A stretch of 64,000 bases of DNA from Pasteurellaceae bacterium (GCA_030528525.1 JAUMYT010000006.1:1-64000); one strand, 5' to 3'; counted from the stretch's first letter, positions 48,487 through 58,865 are shown. Notes: generated from the sequence alone by a model not told the origin. Program-made: numbers and translations.

Positions 48487-50215
48487 TTTGATATTGCAAC
48501 CACGTCATCTCTCGTTCAATATTACAATTCGGTCCTGCACTAAGTATGCCTGTCAACCCTGAAATTTTATACCCAGGAATTTGGCGAAATTCATTGAATT
48601 TACTTGCAATTGACCACGCATCGGAACCCATGGCATAGATACGCATCATGGAAAAATCACTTTCTGCAACCTTCTCGATTTTTTTATAAAGATCGGATTG
48701 CGGCTGAGCAAGTAAGGGAATTTCACTAAACTTTACCCCTTCCATTGTAAAGCGGAAATCTGCACCGTTATTAGGAGAATTCGTCCTAGAAGAGGTATAA
48801 ATTGGGAATTGTTCACTCAATGCCGAATTATCCAAACCTTGTTTTAATTCGATAACCTGTGCAGGGGTTGTACCTAATAAATAGAGCCCACTACCTTGTG
48901 GAATACCTGTTTGCGATAAACTTGATAAGCTATCTGCAACTTGATGGTAGTAGCGAACATCTGCATCCCTATTTGTCAGCTGTCTCCAACGTTGAACGAA
49001 TGCATCCGCAGAACGCTGACCAAAATCATCTTGTGGAGCAAATACAATCGCATATTGGATCCCATCACGGACTAAACGTTCAGCACCTGAACGTGCTTCT
49101 GCTTCGGGAGATAAACCGTAATAACAGAGTTGTGCAATTGCTTTAGTATTTTGTGTGGTGTTTAATGCTAGCACATTGACGTCTCGAAAATCGGCCGTTT
49201 GAGCGAGTTCGTCAACTCGGAATTTCAGCAGCGGACCTATGATCGTTTGTGCACCTTGTAATTTCGCTTGTGAAATTAAATCTGCGATGGGAGCACTGGC
49301 AGTATCATAAAGTTGAACCGATGTTGGAGCATCACCTTTTGCGTCATCAAAGCCTTTTTTAATCATATCACCCAGCACTTTCGCATTTCCACTAAATGGT
49401 AATAATAAGGCAACGCGATTTAATTGCGTTTGTTGGAAATTTGCAATGTTTTGCAATTCAGTGGGTAAGAGATGTGCAGCACTATGGCTAGGGTATTGAC
49501 GTTTCCACTGCACAATAGCATTAGGTAGCTCGCTGGGATTAATAAGATAATGGTTATAGGTGAGCACCAAAGCTAACCAACCCGCTAAATCAGTTTCACC
49601 CGTATTCACTGTAGTGCTAGATAGCATGCCTTGATTGGCATTGCGTAAATTTTCCCAAATTTTATTGTTATTGTCCTGGCGACTCAGATTATCCGTTAAC
49701 AAACGATCTAAGCGAATTCTCGCACGTATACTCTCAATGACGTTGTGACTATTTTCTGCAATTTGAGCTTCTGTTTGGTATAAGCGAATTAATTGGTTTG
49801 TGCTTAATGGCTTATACAATACCTGTTGAAGCAAGTGATTAGCCTGTGGATAATTTTTTTGCAATGTCGCCAGCTGTGCAGATAAAAGTTGGAATTCTAC
49901 CTGCTGAATCGCATTTAATTCAGGAAGGCGTAAATTAGCCATGGTATTTTGAGCTTCTACGACCTTTTTTTCTTCAATGAGCTTACGAATAGCGAGCAAA
50001 CGATAGCTTTGTTGGGTTTCTTTTGTTGTTTGTTCTGCTTTATTAATATAGAACTCAGAAGAAGCATACGCAGCCATTTTGAGTGATTCGGTGACCTCAT
50101 TGGTAAATAAGCCTGAACCTGAACAAGCCGATAATAAAAAAGCAAGAGCAGAAGGCACCAAGGCACGTTTCATTTTTTGGCTTAATGGGCGAGTTTGTAC
50201 TAGAATAGTCGGCAT
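48461..50215 (-). CDS. lpoA: Penicillin-binding protein activator LpoA (YraM)
   Basis: Outer-membrane lipoprotein that reaches through peptidoglycan to activate PBP1A. I start at 50215 ([11 protein letters not shown], 584 aa), where GGAG lies eight bases upstream; the frame is open to 50269. The lipobox is LLSACSGSG with the lipidated cysteine near residue 31. An N-terminal helical TPR-like domain (about 40-240) precedes a periplasmic-binding-protein-like domain (about 250-584) beginning [17 protein letters not shown]. Divergent from rsmI. Confidence 0.94.
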   Translation of the reverse strand: MPTILVQTRPLSQKMKRALVPSALAFLLSACSGSGLFTNEVTESLKMAAYASSEFYINKAEQTTKETQQSYRLLAIRKLIEEKKVVEAQNTMANLRLPELNAIQQVEFQLLSAQLATLQKNYPQANHLLQQVLYKPLSTNQLIRLYQTEAQIAENSHNVIESIRARIRLDRLLTDNLSRQDNNNKIWENLRNANQGMLSSTTVNTGETDLAGWLALVLTYNHYLINPSELPNAIVQWKRQYPSHSAAHLLPTELQNIANFQQTQLNRVALLLPFSGNAKVLGDMIKKGFDDAKGDAPTSVQLYDTASAPIADLISQAKLQGAQTIIGPLLKFRVDELAQTADFRDVNVLALNTTQNTKAIAQLCYYGLSPEAEARSGAERLVRDGIQYAIVFAPQDDFGQRSADAFVQRWRQLTNRDADVRYYHQVADSLSSLSQTGIPQGSGLYLLGTTPAQVIELKQGLDNSALSEQFPIYTSSRTNSPNNGADFRFTMEGVKFSEIPLLAQPQSDLYKKIEKVAESDFSMMRIYAMGSDAWSIASKFNEFRQIPGYKISGLTGILSAGPNCNIEREMTWLQYQNGAIIPAN

Positions 50216-50298
50216 TTTATTACTCCATTCGTGGTCTAAAACGGATTCGCAGGGCGAAAATATCTGCAAATCTTACTTATCAACAAAGCGAAAATCAA

Positions 50299-51162
50299 AT
50301 GAAAAACGGACATTCTTCTGAACAATCAGGCATTTTATATATTGTGGCAACGCCAATCGGCAATTTACAGGACATCAGCCAACGGGCGTTATCCACCTTT
50401 GAGCAAGTCGATCTGATTGCGGCGGAAGACACTCGCCACAGCGGATTGTTGTTGAGCCACTACGGCATCAAAAAGCCGTTTTTCGCCTTGCACGATCATA
50501 ATGAACAACAACGGGCGGCAGTATTAGTTGAGAAATTGCAACAAGGGCAGCATATTGCCTTGATTTCCGATGCTGGTACGCCTCTCATCAGCGACCCTGG
50601 TTTCCATTTGGTTCGCCACTGCCGACAAGCCGGCATTCAAATTGTGCCAATCCCAGGGGCGTGTGCCGCCATTACGGCTCTTTGTGCATCAGGCATTGCC
50701 TCTGACCGTTTCTGCTTCGAAGGCTTTTTACCTGCCAAAAGCAAAGGGCGTTGCGATAAATTGCGTGAGCTGGCGGATGAAAGTCGTACGCTGATTTTCT
50801 ACGAATCCACTCACCGCATTTTAGACACCCTTGCCGATATGCAAACAGTGTGGGGCGATGCGCGTTATCTCGTGATGGCAAGAGAGCTGACCAAAACGTG
50901 GGAAACCATTGTCGGGGCAACGGTGGGCGAGCTGATTGAGTGGCTCAAGCAGGATAGCAATCGGATCAAAGGCGAAATCGTGCTTGTGGTGGAAGGCAAA
51001 CCGCAAAGCAGTGAGCAAACGATCTCACCGCAAGCGGTGAGATTATTGGCATTATTAGCTAACGAGTTACCTTTGAAAAAAGCCGCCGCGATAGTGGCAG
51101 AGACCTTCGGCGAGAAGAAAAATGAGCTGTATCAATACGGCTTGGCGAATTTTAAATCATAA
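50299..51162 (+). CDS. rsmI: 16S rRNA 2'-O-ribose methyltransferase RsmI (C1402)
   Basis: SAM-dependent enzyme of the tetrapyrrole-methylase fold that methylates the ribose of C1402 in 16S rRNA. The 287 aa include [20 protein letters not shown] (about 11-30), [15 protein letters not shown] (about 40-54), [16 protein letters not shown] (about 87-102) and [14 protein letters not shown]. It is divergent from lpoA, the standard neighbour. The CAAGCGGT word appears near its 3' end. Confidence 0.95.
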   Translation: MKNGHSSEQSGILYIVATPIGNLQDISQRALSTFEQVDLIAAEDTRHSGLLLSHYGIKKPFFALHDHNEQQRAAVLVEKLQQGQHIALISDAGTPLISDPGFHLVRHCRQAGIQIVPIPGACAAITALCASGIASDRFCFEGFLPAKSKGRCDKLRELADESRTLIFYESTHRILDTLADMQTVWGDARYLVMARELTKTWETIVGATVGELIEWLKQDSNRIKGEIVLVVEGKPQSSEQTISPQAVRLLALLANELPLKKAAAIVAETFGEKKNELYQYGLANFKS

Positions 51163-51278
51163 TCAAAAATCGAATGTAGGAACGGTTTATGCGTCCCAAG
51201 CAAGCGGTGATTTCTCAGCGATTTTTTGCAAAGGTGAAACCGCAATGGGCGTATGTGATGCACATACAAATGTATCAG

Positions 51279-51344
51279 GTAGGATGGGCTTCAGCCCATC
51301 AAACACAACTCAAATCGTAGTGATGGGCTAAAAGCCCATCCTAC
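51279..51344. repeat. Dispersed double palindrome, copy 3
   Basis: GTAGGATGGGCT and AGCCCATCCTAC bound a 66-bp element. Each arm is itself palindromic. It lies in the 294-bp rsmI-kef gap together with an uptake word (51201-51208) and a G-tract motif (51366-51397). Confidence 0.8.
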
Positions 51345-51456
51345 AATCTCATATCGCAGTTTTTTACTAAGATCTTACCCCTTGCAAGGGAATATTTTGC
51401 AATTTAAGGGCAAATTTCAGCCCCCGTTGCAGACATCAAAATGATAGGAGTGACAT

Positions 51457-53283
51457 ATGGCAGCAGAAGGGGCTAACCATTTGGTTAGCGTCGTCACATT
51501 ATTAGGGGCAGCGGTGCTTGCGGTACCGTTGTTTAAACGAATTGGCTTAGGCTCCATTTTAGGCTATCTCGCCGCAGGGTTGGTAATTGGACCGTTCGGC
51601 TTTGGCTTGTTTACCGATCCTGACGGCATTATCCACATCGCCGAGCTGGGCGTGGTGATGTTCTTGTTTATTATCGGCTTGGAAATGAAGCCGTCTCACA
51701 TTTGGGGCTTACGGCGACATATTTTCTGCCTCGGGGCTTTCCAAATTCTGACGGCGGTCGCAGCGTTAATGGGCATTGCATTGTGGTATGGCTTGAGCTG
51801 GCAAGTCGCTTTCGTGGCGGCATCTGGCTTTGTGCTGACTTCTACCGCAATCGTGATGCAAGAGTTGAGCGATCGCAACGACATCAGCAGCTCCCGTGGA
51901 CAACAAATTGTCTCAATTTTGCTGTTTGAAGATCTGTTGATCGTCCCTTTACTGGCGGCGGTAACTTTTCTCTCGCCGACCCATATTGAATCGGAACAGC
52001 CCATTTGGACAACCATTGCGATTGCTGGCGGCTCGATTGCTGCCTTAGTGGCGGCAGGTTTATGGCTACTCAATCCGTTATTTAAGATGCTGGCGAAAAC
52101 CAAAATCCGTGAAGTGATGACCGCCGCCGCCTTGTTGGTGGTGCTAGGTTCGGCATTACTGATGGAATTGGGCGGGCTATCAATGGCAATGGGGGCGTTT
52201 GTGGCGGGCGTGTTGCTCTCAGAATCCAGTTTCCGCCACCAATTAGAAGCGGACATTGAGCCGTTCCGTGGCTTGTTGCTCGGCTTGTTCTTCCTTGGTG
52301 TGGGAATGTCGCTGAATCTCTCGCTGGTATTTGAAAATTGGGCGTTTATCCTCTTTGGCGTGCTGGCGTTTATGTTCGCCAAAGCGATTTGTATCTATCT
52401 CGTGGCTCGTATCACTCGTAAAAGCCACGCCAATGCGTTGGATCGGGCGATTATTATGGCTCAGGGCGGCGAATTTGCGTTTGTGCTGTTTTCCGCCGCC
52501 GCTACGCACAATGTGATTGACCCATCTATGCAAGCCAATCTCACTGCCATTGTGGTGCTATCAATGGTGCTGACACCGCTGTTTATCGTGGCACAAAAAC
52601 GTTACATTATTCCACGTTTAAATCACGCCGCAGAGCAGCAGCAAGAAGCCGATCATATCGATAAATTACACCCGACGATCATCATTGGGCTAGGGCGTTT
52701 CGGGCAGATCGTCAATCATTTATTGATGATGACAGGTTCGCACCCAACGGTCATTGATAAAGATGCCACCTTGATTGCAGGGATGAAAAAACGGGGGATT
52801 AAATGCTACTACGGCGATGCTACTCGCCCCGAAATTTTGCACGCAGCTGGCGTAGAAGAAGCGGAAATTTTGGTAGTGGCGGTGGACGACAAACATCAAG
52901 CCATTCACATTGTGGAACAGGCTCGCAAGCTCAATCCTCAAATCAAAATTATTGCTCGGGCTTACGACCGTTTGCACGTGTTCGATCTCTACCAAGCAGG
53001 GGCTGATCTGCAAATTCGTGAAACCTTTGATTCGGCATTACGCACGGGCACCAAAGTGCTACGCACAATGGGAATGGAGCAAGAATTGGCGGAAGAAATT
53101 GGCAGAGCGTACTTCTACCGTGATCGGCATAGTGTTAAAATGATGGCGGAAGTTTACGATCCAAAAATTGAGCGTTTCAAAAACAATGAAATGTTGAAAT
53201 TGGCGTTGGAAAATGACCAAGAAACAATGCTCGAAATTCAACAAATTATCCAAAAACACCAGAACAAGGGGGGACTTTTATAA
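51457..53283 (+). CDS. KefB/KefC-type potassium:proton antiporter
   Basis: CPA2-family inner-membrane transporter with a cytoplasmic RCK_N domain, related to the glutathione-gated K+ efflux systems that protect against electrophiles. The 608 aa hold about 12 membrane segments (1-385); the core has the GLEMKPSHIWGLR regulatory motif near 74-86 and the transport-site SILLFEDLLIVPLL near 155-168. The Rossmann motif IIIGLGRFGQIVN lies at about 407-419. KefB and KefC cannot be separated. No KefF/KefG flavoprotein gene is adjacent. Confidence 0.9.
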   Translation: MAAEGANHLVSVVTLLGAAVLAVPLFKRIGLGSILGYLAAGLVIGPFGFGLFTDPDGIIHIAELGVVMFLFIIGLEMKPSHIWGLRRHIFCLGAFQILTAVAALMGIALWYGLSWQVAFVAASGFVLTSTAIVMQELSDRNDISSSRGQQIVSILLFEDLLIVPLLAAVTFLSPTHIESEQPIWTTIAIAGGSIAALVAAGLWLLNPLFKMLAKTKIREVMTAAALLVVLGSALLMELGGLSMAMGAFVAGVLLSESSFRHQLEADIEPFRGLLLGLFFLGVGMSLNLSLVFENWAFILFGVLAFMFAKAICIYLVARITRKSHANALDRAIIMAQGGEFAFVLFSAAATHNVIDPSMQANLTAIVVLSMVLTPLFIVAQKRYIIPRLNHAAEQQQEADHIDKLHPTIIIGLGRFGQIVNHLLMMTGSHPTVIDKDATLIAGMKKRGIKCYYGDATRPEILHAAGVEEAEILVVAVDDKHQAIHIVEQARKLNPQIKIIARAYDRLHVFDLYQAGADLQIRETFDSALRTGTKVLRTMGMEQELAEEIGRAYFYRDRHSVKMMAEVYDPKIERFKNNEMLKLALENDQETMLEIQQIIQKHQNKGGLL

Positions 53284-53297
53284 CAAAATCTGCAAAA
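53264..53297. repeat. G-tract uptake-like motif at the kef 3' end
   Basis: ACAAGGGGGGACTTTTATAA is followed by AATCTGCAAAAG. It spans the stop codon of the antiporter gene. Confidence 0.4.
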
Positions 53298-53387
53298 GAG
53301 TGAATGAGCTTTGTCGTTTTACTCTTCATAGAATTTTGCTTATACTTTAGACTTGTTCATTTCATCATCAATACAGGAGACCATTCG

Positions 53388-53873
53388 ATGAATAATACTA
53401 TCGGTTTAAACGCAGATTCTTCTGCAAAATTAGCAGCTGAATTAAACAAATTATTAGCCAGCTACCAAGTGTTCTACACCAACGTACGTGGTTATCACTG
53501 GAACATCAAAGGCGTGAGCTTCTTTGAATTACACGCAAAATTTGAAGAAATCTACGATGATTTAGTTACAAAAGTGGACGAAATCGCAGAGCGTATCTTA
53601 ACGTTAGGCCACGTACCAGCCAATGCGTACAGCCAATACTTATCTGTTTCACAAATCAAAGAGCATATCGGTGTGAGTGCAGCACAAGAGTGCTTAAACG
53701 GCACCGTAGAAGGCTTAAAAGCGTTATTAAAGCAACAACGTGAAATCTTAGCCCTTGCAGGCGATGCAGACGATGAAGGTACAGCTTCACAAATGAGCGA
53801 CTACATCAAAGAGCAAGAAAAATTAGTCTGGATGTTCACTGCAGCAGCAACTTGTGGTGTGTGCCAGCAGTAA
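53388..53873 (+). CDS. dps: Dps-family ferritin-like DNA-protection protein
   Basis: Dodecameric miniferritin that oxidises and stores iron with H2O2 and protects DNA. I start at 53388 (MNNTIGLNADSS, 161 aa) after AGGAGACC; the open frame upstream has no homology. The ferroxidase signature GYHWNIKGVSFFELHAKFEE (35-54) is intact, followed by DEIAERI (about 63-69). The C-terminus ends CGVCQQ, an unusual cysteine pair. Biased codons suggest high expression. Confidence 0.93.
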   Translation: MNNTIGLNADSSAKLAAELNKLLASYQVFYTNVRGYHWNIKGVSFFELHAKFEEIYDDLVTKVDEIAERILTLGHVPANAYSQYLSVSQIKEHIGVSAAQECLNGTVEGLKALLKQQREILALAGDADDEGTASQMSDYIKEQEKLVWMFTAAATCGVCQQ

Positions 53874-53891
53874 ACATAGCTCAAGATGAAT

Positions 53892-53913
53892 AAGGCTAGG
53901 ATTTCCTAGCCTT
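53892..53913. terminator. Bidirectional terminator between dps and leuA
   Basis: AAGGCTAGG pairs with CCTAGCCTT around ATTT and continues TTTTGTT on the plus strand. It lies between convergent dps and leuA. Confidence 0.85.
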
Positions 53914-53930
53914 TTTTGTTATTGGAATAA

Positions 53931-55481
53931 CTAAATATCTTTCTCTTTTTTCAAATCCGCCACTTTTTGCGAGCGATAAATCGCATTGATGGCGTGGATC
54001 AAAGCTTGAGCGGAAGACTCGACAATATCCGTTGCCAAGCCCACGCCGTGGAAACGTCTGCCTTGATGTTCCACCACAATATCCACTTGCCCCAAGGCTT
54101 CCGCCCCTTCGCCTTTGGCGGTCAAATTGTAATTCAGCATTTTGATCTCAAGCCCTGTGATTTTCAAAATGGTGTTGAAGGTGGCATCAACTGGGCCGTT
54201 ACCGCCTTGGGACACATCGCTGATTTTCTCGCCGTCTAGCTCCACTTGCACAAAAGCTGAAGCAGGCAAACCGCTGATCAGCTGTGTGGTAATCACGTCC
54301 AATTTCAAACGGTCTTCATCGCCTTGTTGCATACCAATGAACGCCAATGCTTCCAAATCGTAATCGAACACTTGCCCTTTTTTGTCCGCCAATTTCAAGA
54401 AAGCATCGTAGAGTTTATCCAAATCATAATCGCTCTCTTGGTAGCCCATTTCCTGCATATGATTTTTCACCGCTGCACGCCCTGAACGAGCGGTCAAATT
54501 GAGCTTCTCTTTTTTCAAACCAATGCTCTCTGGCGACATAATTTCGTAGGTGTTTTTGTGTTTGACCATACCGTCTTGGTGAATGCCTGATGAGTGAGCA
54601 AAAGCATTCGAACCCACAATCGCTTTGTTCGGCTGAATTGGCATATTGCAAAGTTGGCTGACCATTTGGCTAACACGGTGAATTTCTTGGGTGTTAATTC
54701 GGGTATCCAAGCCGTTAAACAGATCTTGGCGAGTTTTGATTGCCATCACGACTTCTTCAAGTGCGGTGTTGCCCGCCCGTTCGCCAATGCCGTTGATGGT
54801 ACATTCGATCTGTCTTGCCCCGTTTTGAATGGCAGTCAGCGAGTTGGCGGTTGCCATTCCCAAATCGTTGTGGCAATGCACCGAAATCACCGCTTTATCA
54901 ATGTTCGGCACTCGGTTCATCACATTGGCGATGATGTCGCCATATTGGTACGGCAAACAGTAGCCGACGGTGTCAGGAATATTGACCGTGGTCGCACCAG
55001 CCTTGATCGCCGCTTCCACAATGCGACAAATGTTGTCCACGCCTGTTCGCCCTGCATCTTCGCAGGAAAATTCCACATCATCGGTGTAGCGTCTGGCACG
55101 TTTCACGGCGTTAATCGCCATTTCCACCACATCATCAAAAGTGCGACGAAGTTTGGCTTCCACGTGCAAGGCGGACGTGGCGATAAAGGTGTGAATGCGG
55201 AAGGCTTCCGCCACTTTCAAGGCTTCTGCCGCCACGTCAATGTCTTTATCCACCGCACGGGACAAGGCACAGACACGGCTAGTTTTGACGTGGCGAGCGA
55301 TGGTTTGCACCGATTCGAAATCCCCCGATGACGACACAGGAAAGCCGACTTCCATTACGTCCACGCCCAAACGCTCCAATGCCAAGGCGATCTGCAGTTT
55401 CTCTTTTACTGTTAGGCTGGCTTTTAACGCCTGCTCGCCGTCACGCAAAGTGGTATCAAAAATAATGATGTTGTTGCTCAT
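53931..55481 (-). CDS. leuA: 2-isopropylmalate synthase
   Basis: First committed enzyme of leucine synthesis, joining acetyl-CoA and 2-oxoisovalerate. The 516 aa match the short bacterial form. The HMGL-like barrel begins [20 protein letters not shown] (5-24), with metal-binding [15 protein letters not shown] (about 200-214). [15 protein letters not shown] (about 292-306) is the linker, and a leucine-sensing regulatory domain occupies about 390-516. It is preceded by a complete attenuator with a leucine-rich leader peptide. leuBCD are not in the window; the gene ends at the dps terminator. Confidence 0.97.
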   Translation of the reverse strand: MSNNIIIFDTTLRDGEQALKASLTVKEKLQIALALERLGVDVMEVGFPVSSSGDFESVQTIARHVKTSRVCALSRAVDKDIDVAAEALKVAEAFRIHTFIATSALHVEAKLRRTFDDVVEMAINAVKRARRYTDDVEFSCEDAGRTGVDNICRIVEAAIKAGATTVNIPDTVGYCLPYQYGDIIANVMNRVPNIDKAVISVHCHNDLGMATANSLTAIQNGARQIECTINGIGERAGNTALEEVVMAIKTRQDLFNGLDTRINTQEIHRVSQMVSQLCNMPIQPNKAIVGSNAFAHSSGIHQDGMVKHKNTYEIMSPESIGLKKEKLNLTARSGRAAVKNHMQEMGYQESDYDLDKLYDAFLKLADKKGQVFDYDLEALAFIGMQQGDEDRLKLDVITTQLISGLPASAFVQVELDGEKISDVSQGGNGPVDATFNTILKITGLEIKMLNYNLTAKGEGAEALGQVDIVVEHQGRRFHGVGLATDIVESSAQALIHAINAIYRSQKVADLKKEKDI

Positions 55482-55511
55482 AATCGCTCCTGTTTTTGGT
55501 TATCTGGGCAT

Positions 55512-55539
55512 AAAAAAACCCGCATTTTGATCTGCGGGT
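55512..55539 (-). terminator. leu attenuator (terminator arm 3:4)
   Basis: On the minus strand ACCCGCA pairs with TGCGGGT and is followed by seven Ts. It lies 31 bases before the leuA start. The competing arm (TGCGGGT, 55587-55593) is inside the leader peptide gene and equals arm 4. Confidence 0.8.
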
Positions 55540-55574
55540 AAGTGTGTGGATAGTGCTTTTTCGTTCACCAATAT

Positions 55575-55646
55575 CAACGAGCCAAACCCGCATTACTACG
55601 TTTCAGAGCCAACAGAGATAAGGGAAAAAGAAAAAATGTGACCATT
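55575..55646 (-). CDS. leuL: leu operon leader peptide
   Basis: A 23-codon ORF (MVTFFLFPLSLLALKRSNAG, then LAR). Six of its residues are leucine, five of them within the first 15 codons. Ribosome stalling there under leucine shortage would favour the 2:3 antiterminator and allow leuA transcription. The ribosome site is weak, but the position between a good promoter and the attenuator is right. Confidence 0.75.
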
Positions 55647-55687
55647 GTTATATTTTTGTGTTTGCATTGTTATTCATAAGTGGCGAC

Positions 55688-55715
55688 ATCTTAATCGGAT
55701 AAAAAATGGTGTCAA
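55688..55715 (-). promoter_or_regulatory. leuL-leuA promoter
   Basis: On the minus strand TTGACA (55710-55715) and TAAGAT (55688-55693) are 16 bp apart, placing the start about 35 bases before the leader ATG. The rest of the 496-bp gap (55716-55977) is AT-rich with a short dyad at 55877-55895 and no gene. Confidence 0.65.
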
Positions 55716-55977
55716 TAGCACTTTATGCTTAGACAAACGATTGCTTTTGGCGAAAAATATGATTTATTCAGTATTTTATTCTAAATAAAATAGAATTATC
55801 AGTAGGATTGATTTCATTAACCAAAACTTAACAAATTTTTAATTCCTTTTTTATATTGGAATTTTACGGCTTGATTGATTGTTTATTAAGCAATCTGAAA
55901 CAACATTGAATTTATTTTGAATTCACAAGCCAAATTTGCTAGTGTGTCTGCGTTATCGCTTATATTTTGGAGCCTCT

Positions 55978-56814
55978 ATGTTACCCTTTCGTGCAATAAT
56001 TTCTGATCTTGATGGCACTCTACTGAATCAACAACACAAAATCGGCGAATTTACCCAATCAACATTACAAAAACTGGCAGAAAGGAGCGTGGATATTTTC
56101 TTCGCCACCGGCAGAAATTTACCCGATGTGCAACACCTTGTCCGCAAATTGAATTTACCTCACGCTACATTAGTCACTAGCAACGGTGCAAGAGCGAATA
56201 ATCTTGCTGGTGATTGTTTTGTCAATCATTATCTGCCAGAAGCGATTGCTTTTGATTTACTGACGAATATTCCGTTCGATCCTGTGAATGTGTGCATCAA
56301 TAGTTATCAGGGCGATGATTGGTTTATCAATGTCGATGTGCCAGCCTTAAAAGCCTTTCATAGTGAATCAGGTTTTTGCTATCAAGTGGTAGATTTCACA
56401 CAACATCACGGCAAGCAGGCGGAAAAAATCTTCTTTATCGGCAGAAGTCCTGAGGTTTTATTGCCTGTGGAGCAAGCTATTCGCCAAAAATATGCCGACC
56501 AAGTGCAGATCACCTACTCTACGCCACAATGCTTAGAAGTAATGGCGAAAGGCGTTTGCAAAGCGAATACCTTGGCAAATTTGGTGGTTGAACGGGGTTA
56601 TACATTAGATGATTGCATCGCCTTTGGCGACGGAATGAACGATGTCGAAATGCTTTCACAAGCCGGCAAAGGTTGCATTATGGGCAATGCTGATCCACGT
56701 TTGAAACAGGCACTGCCACGTAATGAAATAATTGGTGAAAATAACAACGAATCGGTAGCACGCTATTTGCACAAAATATTTTTTAATATGTATAGCAACT
56801 CATACTATGCCTGA
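55978..56814 (+). CDS. Cof/YigL-type HAD phosphatase
   Basis: Cytosolic haloacid-dehalogenase phosphatase with a C2B cap, 278 aa from 55978 (MLPFRAIISDLDGTLL). Motifs I DLDGTLL (9-15), II in LVTSNGA (about 64-70), III Lys in KGVCKANTL (about 194) and IV FGDGMNDVEML (about 217-227) are all present. Relatives such as YigL act on pyridoxal phosphate and sugar phosphates. The substrate here cannot be set. The 3' end overlaps the convergent UmuD-like gene by 10 bases. Confidence 0.88.
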   Translation: MLPFRAIISDLDGTLLNQQHKIGEFTQSTLQKLAERSVDIFFATGRNLPDVQHLVRKLNLPHATLVTSNGARANNLAGDCFVNHYLPEAIAFDLLTNIPFDPVNVCINSYQGDDWFINVDVPALKAFHSESGFCYQVVDFTQHHGKQAEKIFFIGRSPEVLLPVEQAIRQKYADQVQITYSTPQCLEVMAKGVCKANTLANLVVERGYTLDDCIAFGDGMNDVEMLSQAGKGCIMGNADPRLKQALPRNEIIGENNNESVARYLHKIFFNMYSNSYYA

Positions 56815-57245
56815 TATTGTTGTCTTAAGCTGAAGATACGGCTTCGCATTTGATGCACCACATTGGTGATCACGCCTGCCACATTGATTTCATTCCATTC
56901 CTGAATACGCAAATTCGGCTCGCTCACATCTAATGAAAACAGGATCTTTTCATCGCCAATTTGGTTAAAGAATTGGTAAAATTTATATTCTCCACTTTTT
57001 TCGATCACAAGTAGATCATTCACCAAAAGTTCTGCACTATTTTCCACGATCAACAGATCATCTAATTCAATCCCCCATGCAATCAAATTCGGGTTTTTCA
57101 CGTGAATAAAGAACGTATCCGTTGGCCGGCGGATACATAAGGAATTAAGATCCAATTTCACGGATCGTTGGGTATTGAAATCTCGATAAAGTGGAATAGG
57201 TTGGTAAGAACGTTCACGTTCAAGGGATCTGAGCTGTGCCATCAT
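56805..57245 (-). CDS. UmuD/LexA-like (S24) protein lacking the protease dyad, SOS-regulated
   Basis: The 146 aa align along their length with UmuD: RPTDTFFIHVKN with PSATYFVKAS, DDLLIVENSAELLVNDLLVI with DGDLLIVDSAIT..HGDIVI, and NVAGVITNVVHQMR with DVFGVVIHVVKAMR. The catalytic serine of GDSM is Asn53. The catalytic lysine of FTVKK is Tyr90 (GEYKFY). The Cys-Gly cleavage-site segment is absent. It should therefore neither cleave itself nor need cleavage, resembling a permanent UmuD'-like form. Two LexA boxes lie just upstream. No umuC follows. Start at 57245 or the second Met (57242), after GGAG. Confidence 0.82.
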   Translation of the reverse strand: MMAQLRSLERERSYQPIPLYRDFNTQRSVKLDLNSLCIRRPTDTFFIHVKNPNLIAWGIELDDLLIVENSAELLVNDLLVIEKSGEYKFYQFFNQIGDEKILFSLDVSEPNLRIQEWNEINVAGVITNVVHQMRSRIFSLRQQYQA

Positions 57246-57262
57246 TATTCTCCAAAAGAAAA

Positions 57263-57278
57263 CTGTGTGTTTATACAG
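57263..57278 (-). promoter_or_regulatory. LexA box 1
   Basis: CTGTGTGTTTATACAG fits the CTGT-N8-ACAG LexA consensus exactly and lies 18 bp before the UmuD-like start. Confidence 0.8.
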
Positions 57279-57290
57279 GTTTAAATTTTA

Positions 57291-57306
57291 CTGTTTAAAC
57301 ACACAG
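57291..57306 (-). promoter_or_regulatory. LexA box 2
   Basis: CTGTTTAAACACACAG again fits CTGT-N8-ACAG, 28 bp from box 1. Paired boxes are seen at tightly repressed SOS genes. Confidence 0.8.
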
Positions 57307-57377
57307 TGTCAATCAAAAAATAACAATTTATTTGTAAATTTTTACAGTAAACTGATCGCTTGATCGAATCAAGATCG

Positions 57378-58667
57378 TTATTTACTGAGCAAGAAATGGG
57401 CTAAGGTTTTCACGCCAATCCCTGTCGCTCCCACTGCCCATAAATCGCTTGCCGATTTGCGGAAGGTTGCCGAGCAGTCGATGTGCAACCAATTTTGTTG
57501 ATAATTTTTCACAAAATAGGATAAAAATGCCGTGGCGGTACTTGCCCCTGCACCAACTGGCACCGTTCCCGTGTTCGCAATATTGGCGAATGGCGAGGTA
57601 ATTTGCGAGCGGTGGAAATCTTCAAACGGTAAACGCCAAAACGGCTCATTTTCCGCTTTCGCTGAGTTGAGCAAGTCTGCAACTAAGCTATCGTCCATCG
57701 ATAAAATCGAGTGGTAATCGTTGCCCACCGCTATTTTCGCCGCTCCTGTCAAGGTCGCACAATCCACGATAAATTGTGGATTTTGTTTGTCTGCTTCGAT
57801 TAGACCGTCAGCCAACACTAAACGCCCCTCGGCGTCGGTGTTCAACACTTCTGCAGTCACGCCATTGCGATAAGTGATGATGTCACCTAATTTGAATGCT
57901 CGGCTGCTGACCATATTTTCCGCACAGCAGAGATAGAGTTTGACACGCTGTTTCAAACCACGTGCAATCGCCAAGCCAAGCGAGCCAGTCACTAACGCCG
58001 CTCCGCCCATATCGGTTCGCATTGTGGACATTCCCTCACTTGGTTTTAAGCTGTAACCGCCCGTGTCGAAGGTAATTCCTTTGCCCACCAAACACGCCAA
58101 CACAGGGGCATCTGGGTTACCCGTCGGGTTGAAATCAAGTTGCAACATCGCAGGCAAGTTGGCAGAACCTTTACCAACCGTCCAAATGCCGTGGTAGCCA
58201 CGCTCATTCAAGGCTTCACGAGCAATAATTTCAAACGATACTTTACCTTTGCCAACATATTTATCCGCTTGATGCACGATAAACTCTGCGGCCTTGTGGG
58301 CTAAGGCCTCGGGTGTGAGAGTTTCAGACGGCTCATTGATCAGTTCACGCGTAAAGATGGCACAAGCAAGGCGAGCATCAAATTCCGCTTGCTCTTTCAA
58401 AACTGGATAGGCAATGCTACCTGCATTTTTCACGCTCACAAAACCTTGTTGGAATGCCCAACACTCTTCCAAGCCCCAGCCTTCGCCAGTAAGTGCCACA
58501 TTTAAAATGCCTTGGTTTTTGATTTTGCGTGCGGCTTTTTGAATGGTCGTGAGTGGATCTTTGCTAATGTGGATCGTCATTCCGCTGTCATTAGCAGAGA
58601 GAATCGCATTTTTGCCCCAAACTTCAGGGGCGACTTGGTATGAAAGAGTGATTTGCATTGTGGTCAT
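57378..58667 (-). CDS. pepB: Aminopeptidase B (M17 leucyl-aminopeptidase family)
   Basis: Hexameric two-metal peptidase releasing N-terminal residues from peptides. The 429 aa equal E. coli PepB (427). The metal site shows [20 protein letters not shown] (in parts, about 195-213), TDMGGAA (about 219) and the signature [14 protein letters not shown] (about 272-285). Start at 58667 (MTTMQITL), with Met4 as alternative. The UmuD-like gene lies 132 bp downstream but has its own promoter. Confidence 0.95.
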   Translation of the reverse strand: MTTMQITLSYQVAPEVWGKNAILSANDSGMTIHISKDPLTTIQKAARKIKNQGILNVALTGEGWGLEECWAFQQGFVSVKNAGSIAYPVLKEQAEFDARLACAIFTRELINEPSETLTPEALAHKAAEFIVHQADKYVGKGKVSFEIIAREALNERGYHGIWTVGKGSANLPAMLQLDFNPTGNPDAPVLACLVGKGITFDTGGYSLKPSEGMSTMRTDMGGAALVTGSLGLAIARGLKQRVKLYLCCAENMVSSRAFKLGDIITYRNGVTAEVLNTDAEGRLVLADGLIEADKQNPQFIVDCATLTGAAKIAVGNDYHSILSMDDSLVADLLNSAKAENEPFWRLPFEDFHRSQITSPFANIANTGTVPVGAGASTATAFLSYFVKNYQQNWLHIDCSATFRKSASDLWAVGATGIGVKTLAHFLLSK

Positions 58668-58691
58668 TGTTTCTTCCTTTTTGATCGAGTT

Positions 58692-58720
58692 ACAAGGGGG
58701 AGAGATCTTAGCACAAAATG
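58692..58720. repeat. G-tract uptake-like motif upstream of pepB
   Basis: ACAAGGGGGAGAGATCTTAG is followed by CACAAAATG, in the divergent pepB/symporter region. Confidence 0.45.
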
Positions 58721-58865
58721 TGAAATCTGTAGAACATCGAGAGATTTCACACGATCGAAATATACCGAATTAAGAATCTACAAACATTTCTCAACTATCA
58801 TGCTTTATTTTTCGGTGAATTTTCGCTACGCTTCACAATCTTGTAACATTCTAAAAGGACATAAC

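Noticed and set aside
54594-55331. A 245-codon open frame on the plus strand inside leuA
   Set aside because: It is antisense to an intact, well-conserved leuA, has no ribosome site or homology, and its length follows from leuA codon bias.
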